From positions 1 to 64,000 of the forward strand of contig JBAKBP010007174.1 in assembly GCA_037953745.1 (NCBI GenBank): a stretch of DNA of 64,000 nt, read 5' to 3'. Positions 43,661 to 53,152 of this stretch are shown here, piece by piece (the stretch's first letter is position 1; each line of letters begins with the position of its first letter). The stretch comes from Lithodes maja (Eukaryota > Arthropoda > Malacostraca > Decapoda > Lithodidae). The position numbers and the translations under genes are program-made. The notes under the pieces are model-generated. The model was not told where the DNA came from and did not search any database. It saw nothing but the letters and a program-made list of their open reading frames with translations.

Positions 43661-43837
43661 TAAAGAATACTGCACAAGCCTACGATTTACTATGCAGTTT
43701 CGAATCCTGCATACCAATCTAAGCATGTACAATATCCCAACTGCACTATCGGAGGCTATGCATAGGTGAAAGGAAATAGTAATTAATGGGGCACTTAACC
43801 CTAGGGAAGCTAGCCTCTCGATAATTCGAACCTGAAT

Positions 43838-43897
43838 GAATTATTATGTTCTCTCCACTAACCAACTTTACTCCTAAACTCGATTAATGAAATTAAC
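43838..43897 (-). repeat. SINE body fragment, direct repeat of S2
   Basis: About 57 bases (ttatgttctctccactaacc then aactttactcctaaactcg) repeat 43521-43576 almost perfectly, without the tRNA-like head. Confidence 0.8.
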
Positions 43898-43959
43898 ATA
43901 CTGACTATAATATATCGTCATTTCACGAAATGACTCGTTTCACAGTCTGACTGTAACAT

Positions 43960-44222
43960 ATAGGTCAGGTGAAGGTATTGAGGGATGATAAGCCTTTACA
44001 ACGGCACCTCGTATCCACTTTCCAAAGAGTGTTGGAGAGAGAGGAAGCTGTTGGAGTGGCTTTGTTGTGTTATTAGCCTGTATACGTCGTCGCAAGCATG
44101 TGAAACAAGCTAGGGCATACTACCACACCCACTAATATGTCCGCCTTGGCTAGGATCGAACCCAGGTCAAGCAGATTGACACATGAGCGTGCTATCCACT
44201 TAACCGTCACGGCTCCTATATA
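43960..44222 (-). mobile_element. tRNA-derived SINE, copy S3 (different family)
   Basis: On the minus strand: gagccgtgacggttaagtgg (A box, 44216-44196) and gggttcgatcc (B box, 44163-44153) with tRNA-like spacing. Followed by a body containing atattagtgggtgtggtagt. A related ggcggacatggtgggtgg lies at 55003, so this family has a second trace. Confidence 0.68.
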
Positions 44223-44293
44223 CGAGTATTCATAATTTTCTTACACATACTATTTGAAGCACACTTGATATACACACTTCATAGGATCAATAG

Positions 44294-44860
44294 ATTAGGT
44301 TTGATCTGAAGGGATGAGAGAACACCTAATATTTATAAGTGAACCCTCCATCAATGACGTACTGCCAATAATTATACTTGGCGCCTGGCAGGCATGCTAG
44401 CCCTCTATAGGGACACACCATTCACCAGAGCTGCTAAATACTTTACATCATAAGTGGCATGATTAATTTTCTATGGTATATCAATTGAATCAGATGCCAC
44501 TATGAACAATATAATATAAACAAATTAAGAAAGATATTAAGCTTCAGTGTTATGCTTACCATCCCTTACAAGTTCGACTTCGTTGCCAGAATCTCTTGAT
44601 TATTTCGGTCTTATGATATCTTTTGGCTGGAGACACAGAGGGATGGGAAGGGGCTGGCGGGAGGGTAATTTCGTCATTGATTGCGGGGTTTCTTATTAAT
44701 ATTAGTATTTGTTCTCATCCCTTCGGGGATCAAACCTATAATTTAAACAGTGACCCCTCCATCAATGACGTACTGACGAACTCTAAGTCTAACGGTGGGA
44801 CATTCCTATGTCAAAATAACCAATGCAAATCAGGGAAAGAACAACATAATTCTTGCTTAA
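44294..44860 (-). mobile_element. Remnant of a second DIRS-like element (3' ITR + ICR)
   Basis: 44294-44365 (taggtttgatctgaagggat, cacctaatattt, aagtgaaccctccatcaatg) and 44695-44790 (ttctcatcccttcggggatc, aaacctataattt, agtgacccctccatcaatga) reproduce, in diverged form, the DIRS arrangement at 4449-4515 and 4872-4977. An extended end lies outside, and an internal block joins the complement of that end to a second end. Only about 550 bp are left; no coding part survives. Confidence 0.68.
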
Positions 44861-44942
44861 TATATATATATAGGTATTTTAAGCCTAAAATAAAAAAATC
44901 TTGCTTAATATATATATATAGGTATTTTAAGCCTATAATAAC
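44851..44942 (+). repeat. Tandem 49-bp duplication
   Basis: tcttgcttaatatatatata then ggtattttaagcct is repeated at 44850 and 44899. Confidence 0.85.
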
Positions 44943-44966
44943 AAAAAAGAAAAAAGGAATCAGTGA

Positions 44967-47428
44967 TGTGACGTCTACCAGCATTGGCAGAATCGCCTCT
45001 CGTTAGCCACTAGCGCTCGTCAGGGACATCGAAATGGGCTACAGTTATCAGAGAATGTTGGAATGTTGTTCTTTCTTTCCTAGTACTCGCATTGTCACAG
45101 ACAGTCCAGTGGTGGTCTTTATTTTTGTCTGTGACAACGGAAAGTATTTTATATCATTAATAGAATATAATATGCATTGTGTAAAGTTAAGGAGAAAGAG
45201 AGATATAAGCAGCGTGGTGGTAATATGTGCGTGTGTATGTATGTGCTGCCTCACTCGGAGAAGTTTTCCCGCTCGCGCGGGCTTTCCCTCGCCTTTGATT
45301 GGCTGGTGGATCCTGGCGCGTCCTAGGGGCCTGCTGCCTTGTGACGTCTCGGCCCGTGAATCGCCGACCATCGCGCCCTTGCGGGCTCCTATGTAACTAA
45401 CCTCCTCCATGAGGGTTCCCAGGAGCTGCCCTCCTCAGGACAGGCTTGGCGTGCATGCTTCTAACATCCCTTTGCATACTCTCTCTCGATCACCCCCTTT
45501 ACCACTGTCTCTCTCTCTCTGACCTTCTTTTCCATTACTTCTCGTCTTTATTCAATTACTTGTCCCCTTGGGTTCTGCATACAGTTTTCATAGCCGGCCC
45601 ATTGTATTGCATGCGCCGTCCTCTGAGATATTTACATGTACTTAGAATAGGTTTGAGGGTTCTTAGTTAGTATAGGTTAAGAACTCTGTGTGTGTCTCCA
45701 TTATTGATTTAGTGTTTCTGCTCTTTTATTTAATGCTAGACTGGGATAGGGTAACTGTAGTCGTTGTCTCCGATGTGTGTACGGTTTGCTTATACCTACA
45801 CGACTTCGACCGGTCCTGTGGTAGCCTGGGTTGTCTTTTCGGCTGCATCTTTTGCGAGTGCAGCATTATGTTGACTGAGGGCTTTGGCCTGTTCCAGTTC
45901 CACAGTTTGCTGCCTCTTTGCTTGTCTTTTGAGGGTTGCCAGGATAGAACCAGATACTTGTGATCTGGATCTATCAAGAGAGCATCCCAGTCAATTAACG
46001 TAACTTAAAGGATGCAGTCTTAAGGACATCGCTAGGCTATGAGCCTGTCTTGCTCAACCCCAGTTCCTTACCTAGAGTATCCCAGCTAGACATTATTAAC
46101 TGAGTAGACACTTGTTAGTATTTAATATAAACTCTTTGATATGTACGCATTATTATTCACAGCATTTATTAGTCTAGGTTGTTGCTGAGCCGCACAACCA
46201 TAGCAGACTGTTTCGTTGATGAGGAAGTACTTCTTTTAGTGTCGAGCATTACTACCGTTGCGCATTTATAGTATTCTCGTGTCAGTTAACATTATATGTC
46301 CTATATTTTAGTGTATTCAGTATACACGTGTGGTGTCCTGCCTCCTGCCTTTATATAATTTAAGATACGAGCATCTTATGAGCATCAGACTTTCTTCAGA
46401 AATTTCCAGGTCTATGCTGTAGGACTATACTTCACTTTCTTTCAGATAGGAGTGAAGAGTTTATTGTTGTTTAGAGTAACTGTATTGAAGCATCTTTTTA
46501 TTGTATTAAATCTTGCAGTGATTTAATTGATCTTTCCATAGATTCCTTTTTATGCATTTTAACGTAACTTGCATCTTGTTTGTTATCAGGCTATACCAGT
46601 GTGGGTTAGCCTGAAGTAGAGTACATTTATGCCCAGTTAACCCGGGAGCTGCGGGGAGACTCTTAAGAGTTCCCCCGGCGGACTGCGGGAAGACTCTTGT
46701 GAGTAAGTAAAATAAAAAATCAACTTTTGACATCGAAAAAAAAAAAAAAAATTTATTTTTATTTTTTTTATTTTTTTTTGGCCCCTGGGCCATGCAAAAT
46801 CTCAGTCCTCTACCTCCCCTCCTTCCCCACTTTCCTCCTCTCCTTCAGTTATCACCTATTTTCCCTATTATTCCCTTATTCTGAGGTATATTTTCGTGCT
46901 AACATTAGCGAGTTGCAAGCAGGGTGTTGTCATCACTGATGGCAAGCGAGTGCAAGAGAGAGAGAGAGAGTATCGATCGACTGTGTCTCAGTGGCCTTGG
47001 GGGAAATTGGCGGGATAGCAGTTTGCCTCACCCATACATTATACAACTCGCGGGCTATATCTCCGATTTTGACCATCCAAACGCTGTTTTCACTCGTTTT
47101 ATTGTTGTTTCAGGTTAATACCTTTATAATCAACCCATAATAGGCGCATATGGATAATTATTAATGCTATTAATGGTACAATGAATATTTTAGTGACGGA
47201 AACACCTCAAATACGTCAGCACAGGGGGACGTTTTCAATTACCCCCATGCGCACTTGTTAGGTTAAGGATACCCCATTATCGCAGATTAACTCTGGAGGA
47301 TATTGGTGTTTTTGTTCGCCGGCATATAAGTTTGAGGGTTTGGATCTAGCGTACCGTTGTTGCATAGTGCCCTATTACTAGTCCAATCATTAAGTGCCCT
47401 TGTTTTATTCGTAGCCCCGGTCGTAACA
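44967..47428 (+). repeat. Left LTR, with MITE insertion
   Basis: TGTGACGTC to CGTAACA. 2462 bp, longer than the right LTR mainly because of the 622-bp MITE at 46641-47262 plus its TTAA. ORFs inside it are not coding. Confidence 0.92.
46641..47262. mobile_element. TTAA-flanked MITE (piggyBac-like), copy 1
   Basis: 622 bp starting CCCGGGAGCTGC and ending GCACTTGTTAGG, between TTAA at 46637-46640 and 47263-47266. The right LTR has a single TTAA at the matching site (cccagTTAAggata, near 54816), which is the empty site. Termini are imperfect inverted repeats of about 16 bp. A related 605-bp copy lies at 56909-57513. Inside: (A)n, (T)n, a GAGAGAGA tract and taggcgcatatg. Confidence 0.9.
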
Positions 47429-47430
47429 AA

Positions 47431-47448
47431 TGGCGACCTTGCCAGGAT
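47431..47448 (+). other. Primer-binding site
   Basis: TGGCGACCTTGCCAGGAT starts two bases after the LTR. It resembles the tRNA-Arg-type site (TGGCGACC...) of several gypsy elements and the equivalent site at 14098. Confidence 0.7.
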
Positions 47449-47663
47449 CTTATCTTAGTCATCATACCAAATGAACTAAGAAATAATTGCAGGATTTTTG
47501 GACATTTGTTTGTTGAGGAATATTTTGGACACGTTTGAATTTGCTTTGGCAACGTAGTATAGCACTTGAGTTGTCTTCGAGCATTTTTTGAGTGAATAGT
47601 GCTACATGAGAGTTTAGGTACTTCTTCTTTTTTTATAAACGTTGAGAATTTTCGGTGGACACT

Positions 47664-49025
47664 ATGTCGAACGACGGATCAATGCACAGTGAGGACACAG
47701 TACGGGAAGCAGACTCTGAGGTTCAGCAGCGGGGTTTGTTAGAAGACATTAGAGTAGTAACTAGTGAGGAGGATGCAAGGGAGTTTCTGGAGATGCCTAT
47801 TACTGTTGACCGGGTGTCGGGGATTGATCGGTATGGTTTCCAGTGTTTGGCCACGGTCATGGGGCATGTTGGCACTAGCAGCATGACGAGAAGTGACCTG
47901 GTGGCCTGTGTGCTCTGTGGGGTGCATGGGGCTTCGGGTGGAGCGGGAGCTGGGGCACCTTCGGCCCAGCCCCCATTCCACTCGACTCCTACCATGGCGC
48001 CCCCACGGGCTCCGGAGCCGGGTATGGTCCCGCAAGCCGATAGTAACTGGCAGCGTGGTTTGCACCTGGGTGGATCACTGGGTGGGTCTCCAATTGTTGC
48101 ATCTCCTCCTCCTCCTCAAGGTTTAACTCCAGATACGATCTTCCAGCTTGAGATGGCTAAAATCCAGGCTGAGCAACGAAAGCATGAGGCTGAGCTCGAG
48201 CCACGGCAGCGAGAGGCTGAGCTCAAGATTCAGGCTGAGGAGAGAAAGGCCATGTACTGTGCAGACATAGAGCTTGAGAAGTCTCGGGTGGAGTCGACAG
48301 GGCAGCGTCTCGGTTCTGGGAATCGAGGTCTTGATCAGTCTTTATCGCACCTTTTTAAGTTAGTCCCTGTATTTGACGAGTCGGGTGTCACCGAGTTTTT
48401 CCTGCGTTTTGAGAAGAAGTGGCGGGAGCACCAATGGCCCGAGGTTAAGTGGGCAGCCCTTGTTTCCTCTAGGTTGGTTGGCAAAGGACTCAAGGCATAT
48501 GATGCATTGCCCTTGGAGTCTTGCATCGATTATGAGGTATTGAAGGAAGCTGTTCTGCGGGCGTATGAGTTACAACCAGAGACATATAGGTTGAAGTTTC
48601 GGGGTGTTACGAAGGGTCGTGAGTGCACTTTTCTAGATCATGCCCGGGAACTGTCTGATGCTTTGAGAAATTGGCTGAGGTCAGAGAAGGTGACGACGTT
48701 CGGAGAGCTTGAGCAGTTAGTCCTTATAGAGAAATTTTTCAAATGCACAGGCGGCGACCTGACTTTGAACCTCAAAGAGAAATGTCCTAAAACTCTACAA
48801 GAGGCAGCTGAGATGGCTGACCTGAGATTATCACTGATTCGTGGGTGCGGGTCTACACAACGGACCGATGCAGTTAACAAGGGGCGCAACACTCCACCCC
48901 CCCGAGTCAGTGATACCACATTTAATAACAAAAGCAAGAGCAATGATACCAATTTTGATCACAAACCTAAAACCGTCCCGTTTAAGAAAGGTCAGGGCCC
49001 TTCCCCCAGTCCAAGGGTGAAGTAG
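47664..49025 (+). CDS. gag of PR-IN-RT-RH element 2
   Basis: 453 codons from ATG 47664 (MSNDGSMHSEDTVRE). Low-complexity Pro/Gly/Ala region (about residues 95-150), a charged coiled-coil-like helix (EMAKIQAEQRKHEAELEPRQ), then the capsid-like block LSHLFKLVPVFDESGVTEFF, AVLRAYELQPETYRLKFRGV and LVLIEKFFKCTGGDLT. This is colinear with the gag remnant at 14195-15700. The frame ends at a stop 49025, just before the CCHC knuckle, which lies in the next frame: a single-base shift in a C-rich stretch (about 49000) separates them. Confidence 0.88.
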   Translation: MSNDGSMHSEDTVREADSEVQQRGLLEDIRVVTSEEDAREFLEMPITVDRVSGIDRYGFQCLATVMGHVGTSSMTRSDLVACVLCGVHGASGGAGAGAPSAQPPFHSTPTMAPPRAPEPGMVPQADSNWQRGLHLGGSLGGSPIVASPPPPQGLTPDTIFQLEMAKIQAEQRKHEAELEPRQREAELKIQAEERKAMYCADIELEKSRVESTGQRLGSGNRGLDQSLSHLFKLVPVFDESGVTEFFLRFEKKWREHQWPEVKWAALVSSRLVGKGLKAYDALPLESCIDYEVLKEAVLRAYELQPETYRLKFRGVTKGRECTFLDHARELSDALRNWLRSEKVTTFGELEQLVLIEKFFKCTGGDLTLNLKEKCPKTLQEAAEMADLRLSLIRGCGSTQRTDAVNKGRNTPPPRVSDTTFNNKSKSNDTNFDHKPKTVPFKKGQGPSPSPRVK

Positions 49026-49185
49026 AGTGTTTTAAGTGTCATAAAAAGGGGCATTTTGCAAGTTCCTGCCCTAGTAACCAATCTACAGCAGTCGTGTCTT
49101 TGGCTAGCAACGTTGGGGTGTCTCTGAGGTCTTCTGCATTTACCCGGGGTGATATGTCAGATGCCCCCTGGGGGCACAGCCAGTG
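49015..49185 (+). pseudogene. CCHC zinc knuckle, frame-shifted from gag
   Basis: GEVECFKCHKKGHFASSCPS (49016-49075) is a CX2CX4HX4C nucleocapsid knuckle, followed by SNQSTAVVSLASNVGVSLRS. It reads in the frame one base away from gag. A stop near 49184 ends it before the protease frame. Confidence 0.8.
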
Positions 49186-50235
49186 AAGGAGTGTCCGGAA
49201 GGCTCGAAACCTGTCCGTGATGCTTTTTGCGACCATAGAGGGCGTGGCTGCGTGAGTTGGGCTGGTTGCAAGCATGGGTTGGAGTTGTTGCATGATACAG
49301 GTGCATCCCAGACTCTGATGAAAAACTTTACAGGCAAACCTATAAACGCGGCACGGGTAGTTGTGGTGCAGGGTATTAATGCTACACGGTCATTCCCGTT
49401 GGTTCGAGTGGAGCTGGAGGTTGATGGTGTGACACGAGAGTTGGATGTTGGAATCGTGGAGAAACTGCCACTAGAGGGCGTCGACCTTCTTCTCGGCAAC
49501 GACTTTGCGGTGCCTACTTCTGAGGTTCCACCCTTAGTCGTTGCCGAGAGGGCGGCCGATGTGAGTAGGGAGGGGCAAGAGTTGATCGAGAAGTGTCAAT
49601 TACAGCAGATGGCATGTGTTGTCACCCGATCTCGTGCATCTAAAGTGTCACAGCCTATTCCTCAGTCTCTAGACCAGCGGAGGAACGGTCGAAAGGAGAA
49701 GGCTATAGTTGGGAAAAGTTTTGAGAGTTTTGATCCAGCGGCTCTTCTTGGCGACTCAGTATTAGCACCAATGTTAAGGTCCGGAGTGGCCCCAGAACCT
49801 GTCACACTTGTTGAGGAGGAAGGGTGTGTGAAAACTCTGAGACAGCACCGTTACTCACAAAAGCAAGATAGGATCGAACAGTCCAGTACCGGGGGAGGCC
49901 ATAAGTTGCTCCGGGAGCATCTCGATAAATTGGCTCCTTCGGATATCTGTCGGCTGCAGCTAGGTGATCCTGAGCTTCAGAAGTGTAGTAACGGTGCAAT
50001 CGAACTTGAGGGGGACGGGGATGCAAAGCCGGGAACTTCTTTCGTGTGGGGGGGTATTTTGTACAGGCGTTTTCTAGATCTCAGACGGAGTTGGGAGGGT
50101 GGGTCGAGAGTGGTTGACCAGTTGGTAGTGCCTAGTGTGTGCCGTGATAGCCTACTGAGGTTGGCGCATGATGTACCGTTGACAGGGCATTTGGGTGTAT
50201 GTAAGACGGTAGCAGCATTGGCGAAATTGTTTTAG
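49186..50235 (+). CDS. Protease and integrase zinc-binding domain, element 2
   Basis: Aspartic protease: GLELLHDTGASQTLMKNFTG (DTGAS active site, about 49280) and LEGVDLLLGNDFAVP. A linker of about 200 residues follows, then the start of integrase: LRLAHDVPLTGHLGVCKTVA (HHCC-type zinc domain). The frame ends at a TAG (50233) where gypsy integrases have a FYWPGM-like motif: here LF-stop-WPGM. The TAG is therefore best read as a nonsense mutation of an aromatic codon, and integrase continues in the same frame. Confidence 0.87.
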   Translation, partial: KECPEGSKPVRDAFCDHRGRGCVSWAGCKHGLELLHDTGASQTLMKNFTGKPINAARVVVVQGINATRSFPLVRVELEVDGVTRELDVGIVEKLPLEGVDLLLGNDFAVPTSEVPPLVVAERAADVSREGQELIEKCQLQQMACVVTRSRASKVSQPIPQSLDQRRNGRKEKAIVGKSFESFDPAALLGDSVLAPMLRSGVAPEPVTLVEEEGCVKTLRQHRYSQKQDRIEQSSTGGGHKLLREHLDKLAPSDICRLQLGDPELQKCSNGAIELEGDGDAKPGTSFVWGGILYRRFLDLRRSWEGGSRVVDQLVVPSVCRDSLLRLAHDVPLTGHLGVCKTVAALAKLF

Positions 50236-50859
50236 TGGCCAGGTATGAAGGCACATGTGGCGTCGTGGGTGGCAATGTGCAGTACCTGCCAGACAGTAGG
50301 TAAACCAAACCAGTGTATTCCCAAGGCTCCGTTACACCTTATTCCTGTTATCGGGCCACCATTCAGTAAGGTTATAATCGACATGGTTGGGCCTCTACCC
50401 CCTACTAGTGCAGGCAACAAGTACCTCCTCACAATCATGGATGTTGCCACTCGTTATCCGGATGCATACCCCATGCGAAATGGTACTGCTAAGACTGTTG
50501 TTCGGAACTTACTATTGTACTGTTCTAGGTACGGGTACCTGCAGGAATTGCAGTCAGACCAAGGGTCCAACTTTACTTCTAACCTTTTCAAACAGACCAT
50601 GCAGCAGCACAGTATCAGTACAGTTGTCTCTTCAGCCTATCACCCAGAGAGCCAAGGGGTGTTGGAGAGGTGGCACTCGACTCTGAAGAGTATGCTGCAT
50701 TGTTACTGTGTTGAAAATGGCAAGGATTGGGATCTTGGGTTGCCCTATGTATTATTCGCTGCTCGGGAGGTACCTGGTGAAAGCCTAGGGTTCAGTCCCA
50801 ATGAGTTAGGTTTTGGACATCAGGTCAGAGGCCCCCTCAACATGGTTAGAGAAATCTGA
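50236..50859 (+). CDS. Integrase catalytic core, element 2
   Basis: WPGMKAHVASWVAMCSTCQT completes the zinc domain. D,D-35-E core: Asp in KVIIDMVGPLPPTSAG, Asp in LQSDQGSNFTSNLF, Glu in YHPESQGVLERWHSTLK. Ends at TGA after NMVREI (50857). Same frame as the preceding and following pieces. Confidence 0.9.
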   Translation, partial: WPGMKAHVASWVAMCSTCQTVGKPNQCIPKAPLHLIPVIGPPFSKVIIDMVGPLPPTSAGNKYLLTIMDVATRYPDAYPMRNGTAKTVVRNLLLYCSRYGYLQELQSDQGSNFTSNLFKQTMQQHSISTVVSSAYHPESQGVLERWHSTLKSMLHCYCVENGKDWDLGLPYVLFAAREVPGESLGFSPNELGFGHQVRGPLNMVREI

Positions 50860-51540
50860 GAGGGCACAGCAAAACCATGTTCCATGGAGTATGTCCTCGA
50901 GAGCAGAGAGAGAATGCTGAGAAGCCTTGAGTTGGCAGGTAGGAATTTGGTAGGGTCGCAAGCACTTATGAAGGACAGGTACGATGAGAAGACGAAACTC
51001 CGAGAGTTTAAGGTAGGGCAAGAGGTGTTGATTCTGTTACCACTGCCAGGTCACCCGTTGTCTGCCAAGTACGCTGGTCCTTATAAGGTGGTAAAAAAGA
51101 TCTCTGACCTAGACTATCTTGTGGCTACTCCAGATAGGCGTAAAAAGAACCAGCTGTGCCATGTGAATCTGGTGAAAGAGTTTGTGAGGTGCCCCCCTGA
51201 GCCTCTCGCTGTCCCTGTGTTGACCTGCAGCGGTCATGGAGGAGAAGGAGTGAGGGACAGTGAAGTTCAGGTGGAAGATAACTGGGAATGTCATGTCTCT
51301 GCTGACCAGTGGGCGGGGAACTCCAGACAGATGGCTGACGATGCTCTAGTGCACCTGCCTGAGCAACAGCGTGTAGCCGTGCAGCGCCTGTTTGCTTCAT
51401 ACCCCACTGTGTTTGCAGAGCACCCAGGCCTCACAACTCGAGTGGTGCATGACGTGGATGTGGGAGATCCCCCCCCCCCTTTAAATCAGTACCCTACAGA
51501 ATTCCACCCATTAAACTCCCAGCCCTCAGAGCGGAGTTAG
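50860..51540 (+). CDS. Integrase C-terminal GPY/F module and linker to RT, element 2
   Basis: LRSLELAGRNLVGSQALMKD, REFKVGQEVLILLPLPGHPL, YAGPYKVVKKISDLDYLVAT (GPY/F module) and LCHVNLVKEFVRCP. A linker (DDALVHLPEQQRVAVQRLFA, FAEHPGLTTRVVHDVDVGDP) leads to a run of about 12 C at 51470-51481, where the frame slips by one. The RT frame (PIKLPALRAELEYML) overlaps the end. It is followed by RT, not by the LTR. Confidence 0.87.
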   Translation, partial: EGTAKPCSMEYVLESRERMLRSLELAGRNLVGSQALMKDRYDEKTKLREFKVGQEVLILLPLPGHPLSAKYAGPYKVVKKISDLDYLVATPDRRKKNQLCHVNLVKEFVRCPPEPLAVPVLTCSGHGGEGVRDSEVQVEDNWECHVSADQWAGNSRQMADDALVHLPEQQRVAVQRLFASYPTVFAEHPGLTTRVVHDVDVGDPPPPLNQYPTEFHPLNSQPSERS

Positions 51541-52743
51541 AGTATATGTTAGAACGGGGGTTGATTGAGAAGGGGGCAGTTAGGTGGACATCTCCTGTCA
51601 CTCTGCAGCCCAAGCCTGACGGGAAGGTTCGCTTCTGCATTGACTTTCGGAGGTTGAACGAGTTGACTCCCACCAATGCTTATCCCCTTCCCTGTGTTGA
51701 TAATAGTGTAGACAAGATTGGTAAGGCACAGTTTCTAACTAAGGTAGACCTAGTGAAAGGCTACTGGCAGGTGCCCTTGTCTGAGCGGGCGAAGGGGGTA
51801 TGCGGGTTTGTGGTTGATGGGAACACCTACCGTTGCAATGTGATGCCGTATGGCCTTAAAAATGCCCCAGCAACCTTTCAGAGTCTTATGAATGAGTTAG
51901 TAGCTGACATCCCTAACTGCACTGTCTACCTAGATGACGTTATAATATACGATGACAACTTTGAGAGTCACTGTGAGCACATAGAAGCCTTGTTTCGGAA
52001 GCTCAGTGAGGCCAGCTTGGTGGTCAATCTGGGCAAGTGGGACTTTGTCCGGGCAACTGTGCAATATCTTGGGTTTGTGGTCGGGTTAGGCCAGGTGAGC
52101 CCCCCAATAAACAAGATACAGGCTATTAACCAGTTCCCCAGGCCGTCTACTAAGCGGCAGATCATGAGATTTTTGGGCATGATCGGTTACTATCGCCGCT
52201 TCATTCGGGGTTATTCTACTGTGTTAGCTCCTCTGACAGATTTACTAGCAAAAGAGAAAAAGTTCAAGTGGGCACCTGAGTGTGAAAGGGATTTTCCGCT
52301 GGTCAAGCACCTACTATGCACTCACCCAATCCTCAGGGCCCCTGACTTTGAAAGACCATTCCAGCTGGCAACAGATGCCAGCGGAGTAAGGGCTGGTGCC
52401 GTCTTAATGCAAACAGACGAGGAAGGTTTGGAGCATCCAGTCAGTTTCTTTTCAAAGAAATTTAATTCCACTCAGAAAAACTACTCTGTGGTGGAGAAAG
52501 AACTGCTGGCAATAGTGTTGGCACTCAGGCACTTTGAAGTATATGTTCCTGCCTACGGGCCAGTCGTGGTGATTTACACCGACCACCACCCTCTTAAATT
52601 TCTGAACCAATTCCACAACCGGAATATGAGGCTGACACGTTGGTCATTCATGTTGCAAGAATACAATCTAGACATTCGCCATATTGCCGGTTGTGAGAAT
52701 GTGATTGCAGACTGTTTGTCGAGGGTGGAGGATCCGGCGTAGA
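51485..52743 (+). CDS. Reverse transcriptase and RNase H, element 2
   Basis: RT: VTLQPKPDGKVRFCIDFRRL, TKVDLVKGYWQVPLSERAKG, MPYGLKNAPATFQSLMNEL and catalytic VYLDDVIIY (codons 127-135 counting from ATG 51546). Then the gypsy thumb/connection (KRQIMRFLGMIGYYRRFIRG). RNase H: FQLATDASGVRAGAVLMQTD (Asp), YSVVEKELLAIVLALRHFEV (Glu), VVIYTDHHPLKFLNQ (Asp), ending ENVIADCLSRVEDPA. Intact to TAG at 52741-52743. Located downstream of integrase. Confidence 0.93.
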
Positions 52744-53152
52744 TCACCACAGGTGTGTGGGTTTGAGTGGAGAAAAATCAGGCTTGCCCCTGTAGAGCAG
52801 CCGTCAAAAACAACATTAAAATTAAATACAAAAAATCACATAAAAACTCTTTCTTTTTGATAGTTAATTGTAAGTTGCCAATGTTATAGCTAAAGTCCTA
52901 AGTTGAACCTGTTTTTCACTTAGTAGGCTGGGCTCTTTGAAGCTCGCTCTGGGAGCATAGCAGGCTAAAATTATACTATTGTGTTTGGGAGGGGTTATAA
53001 GATTTTCTTTATGCTAATATGTTGTTTTATTTATGATTGAGCTTTGCATTTCATTTCTGGTGGAGTGGCTGGGTGTGGCGGGTCTTGTCGGCATTCTGCC
53101 TTGTCAGATATGGTGCTCGCCTAATGTTAAGTGTCCCATATCTTGGGCGGGG
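52744..53152 (+). other. 3' untranslated region and polypurine tract
   Basis: About 400 bases with no ORF, ending in cttgggcgggg directly before the right LTR. The G-rich run is the likely polypurine tract. Confidence 0.6.

Noticed and set aside
45034..46000. ORFs of 70-120 codons in the LTRs (45034-45977, 53196-54154)
   Set aside because: They lie inside long terminal repeats and recur in both LTRs simply because the LTRs are copies.
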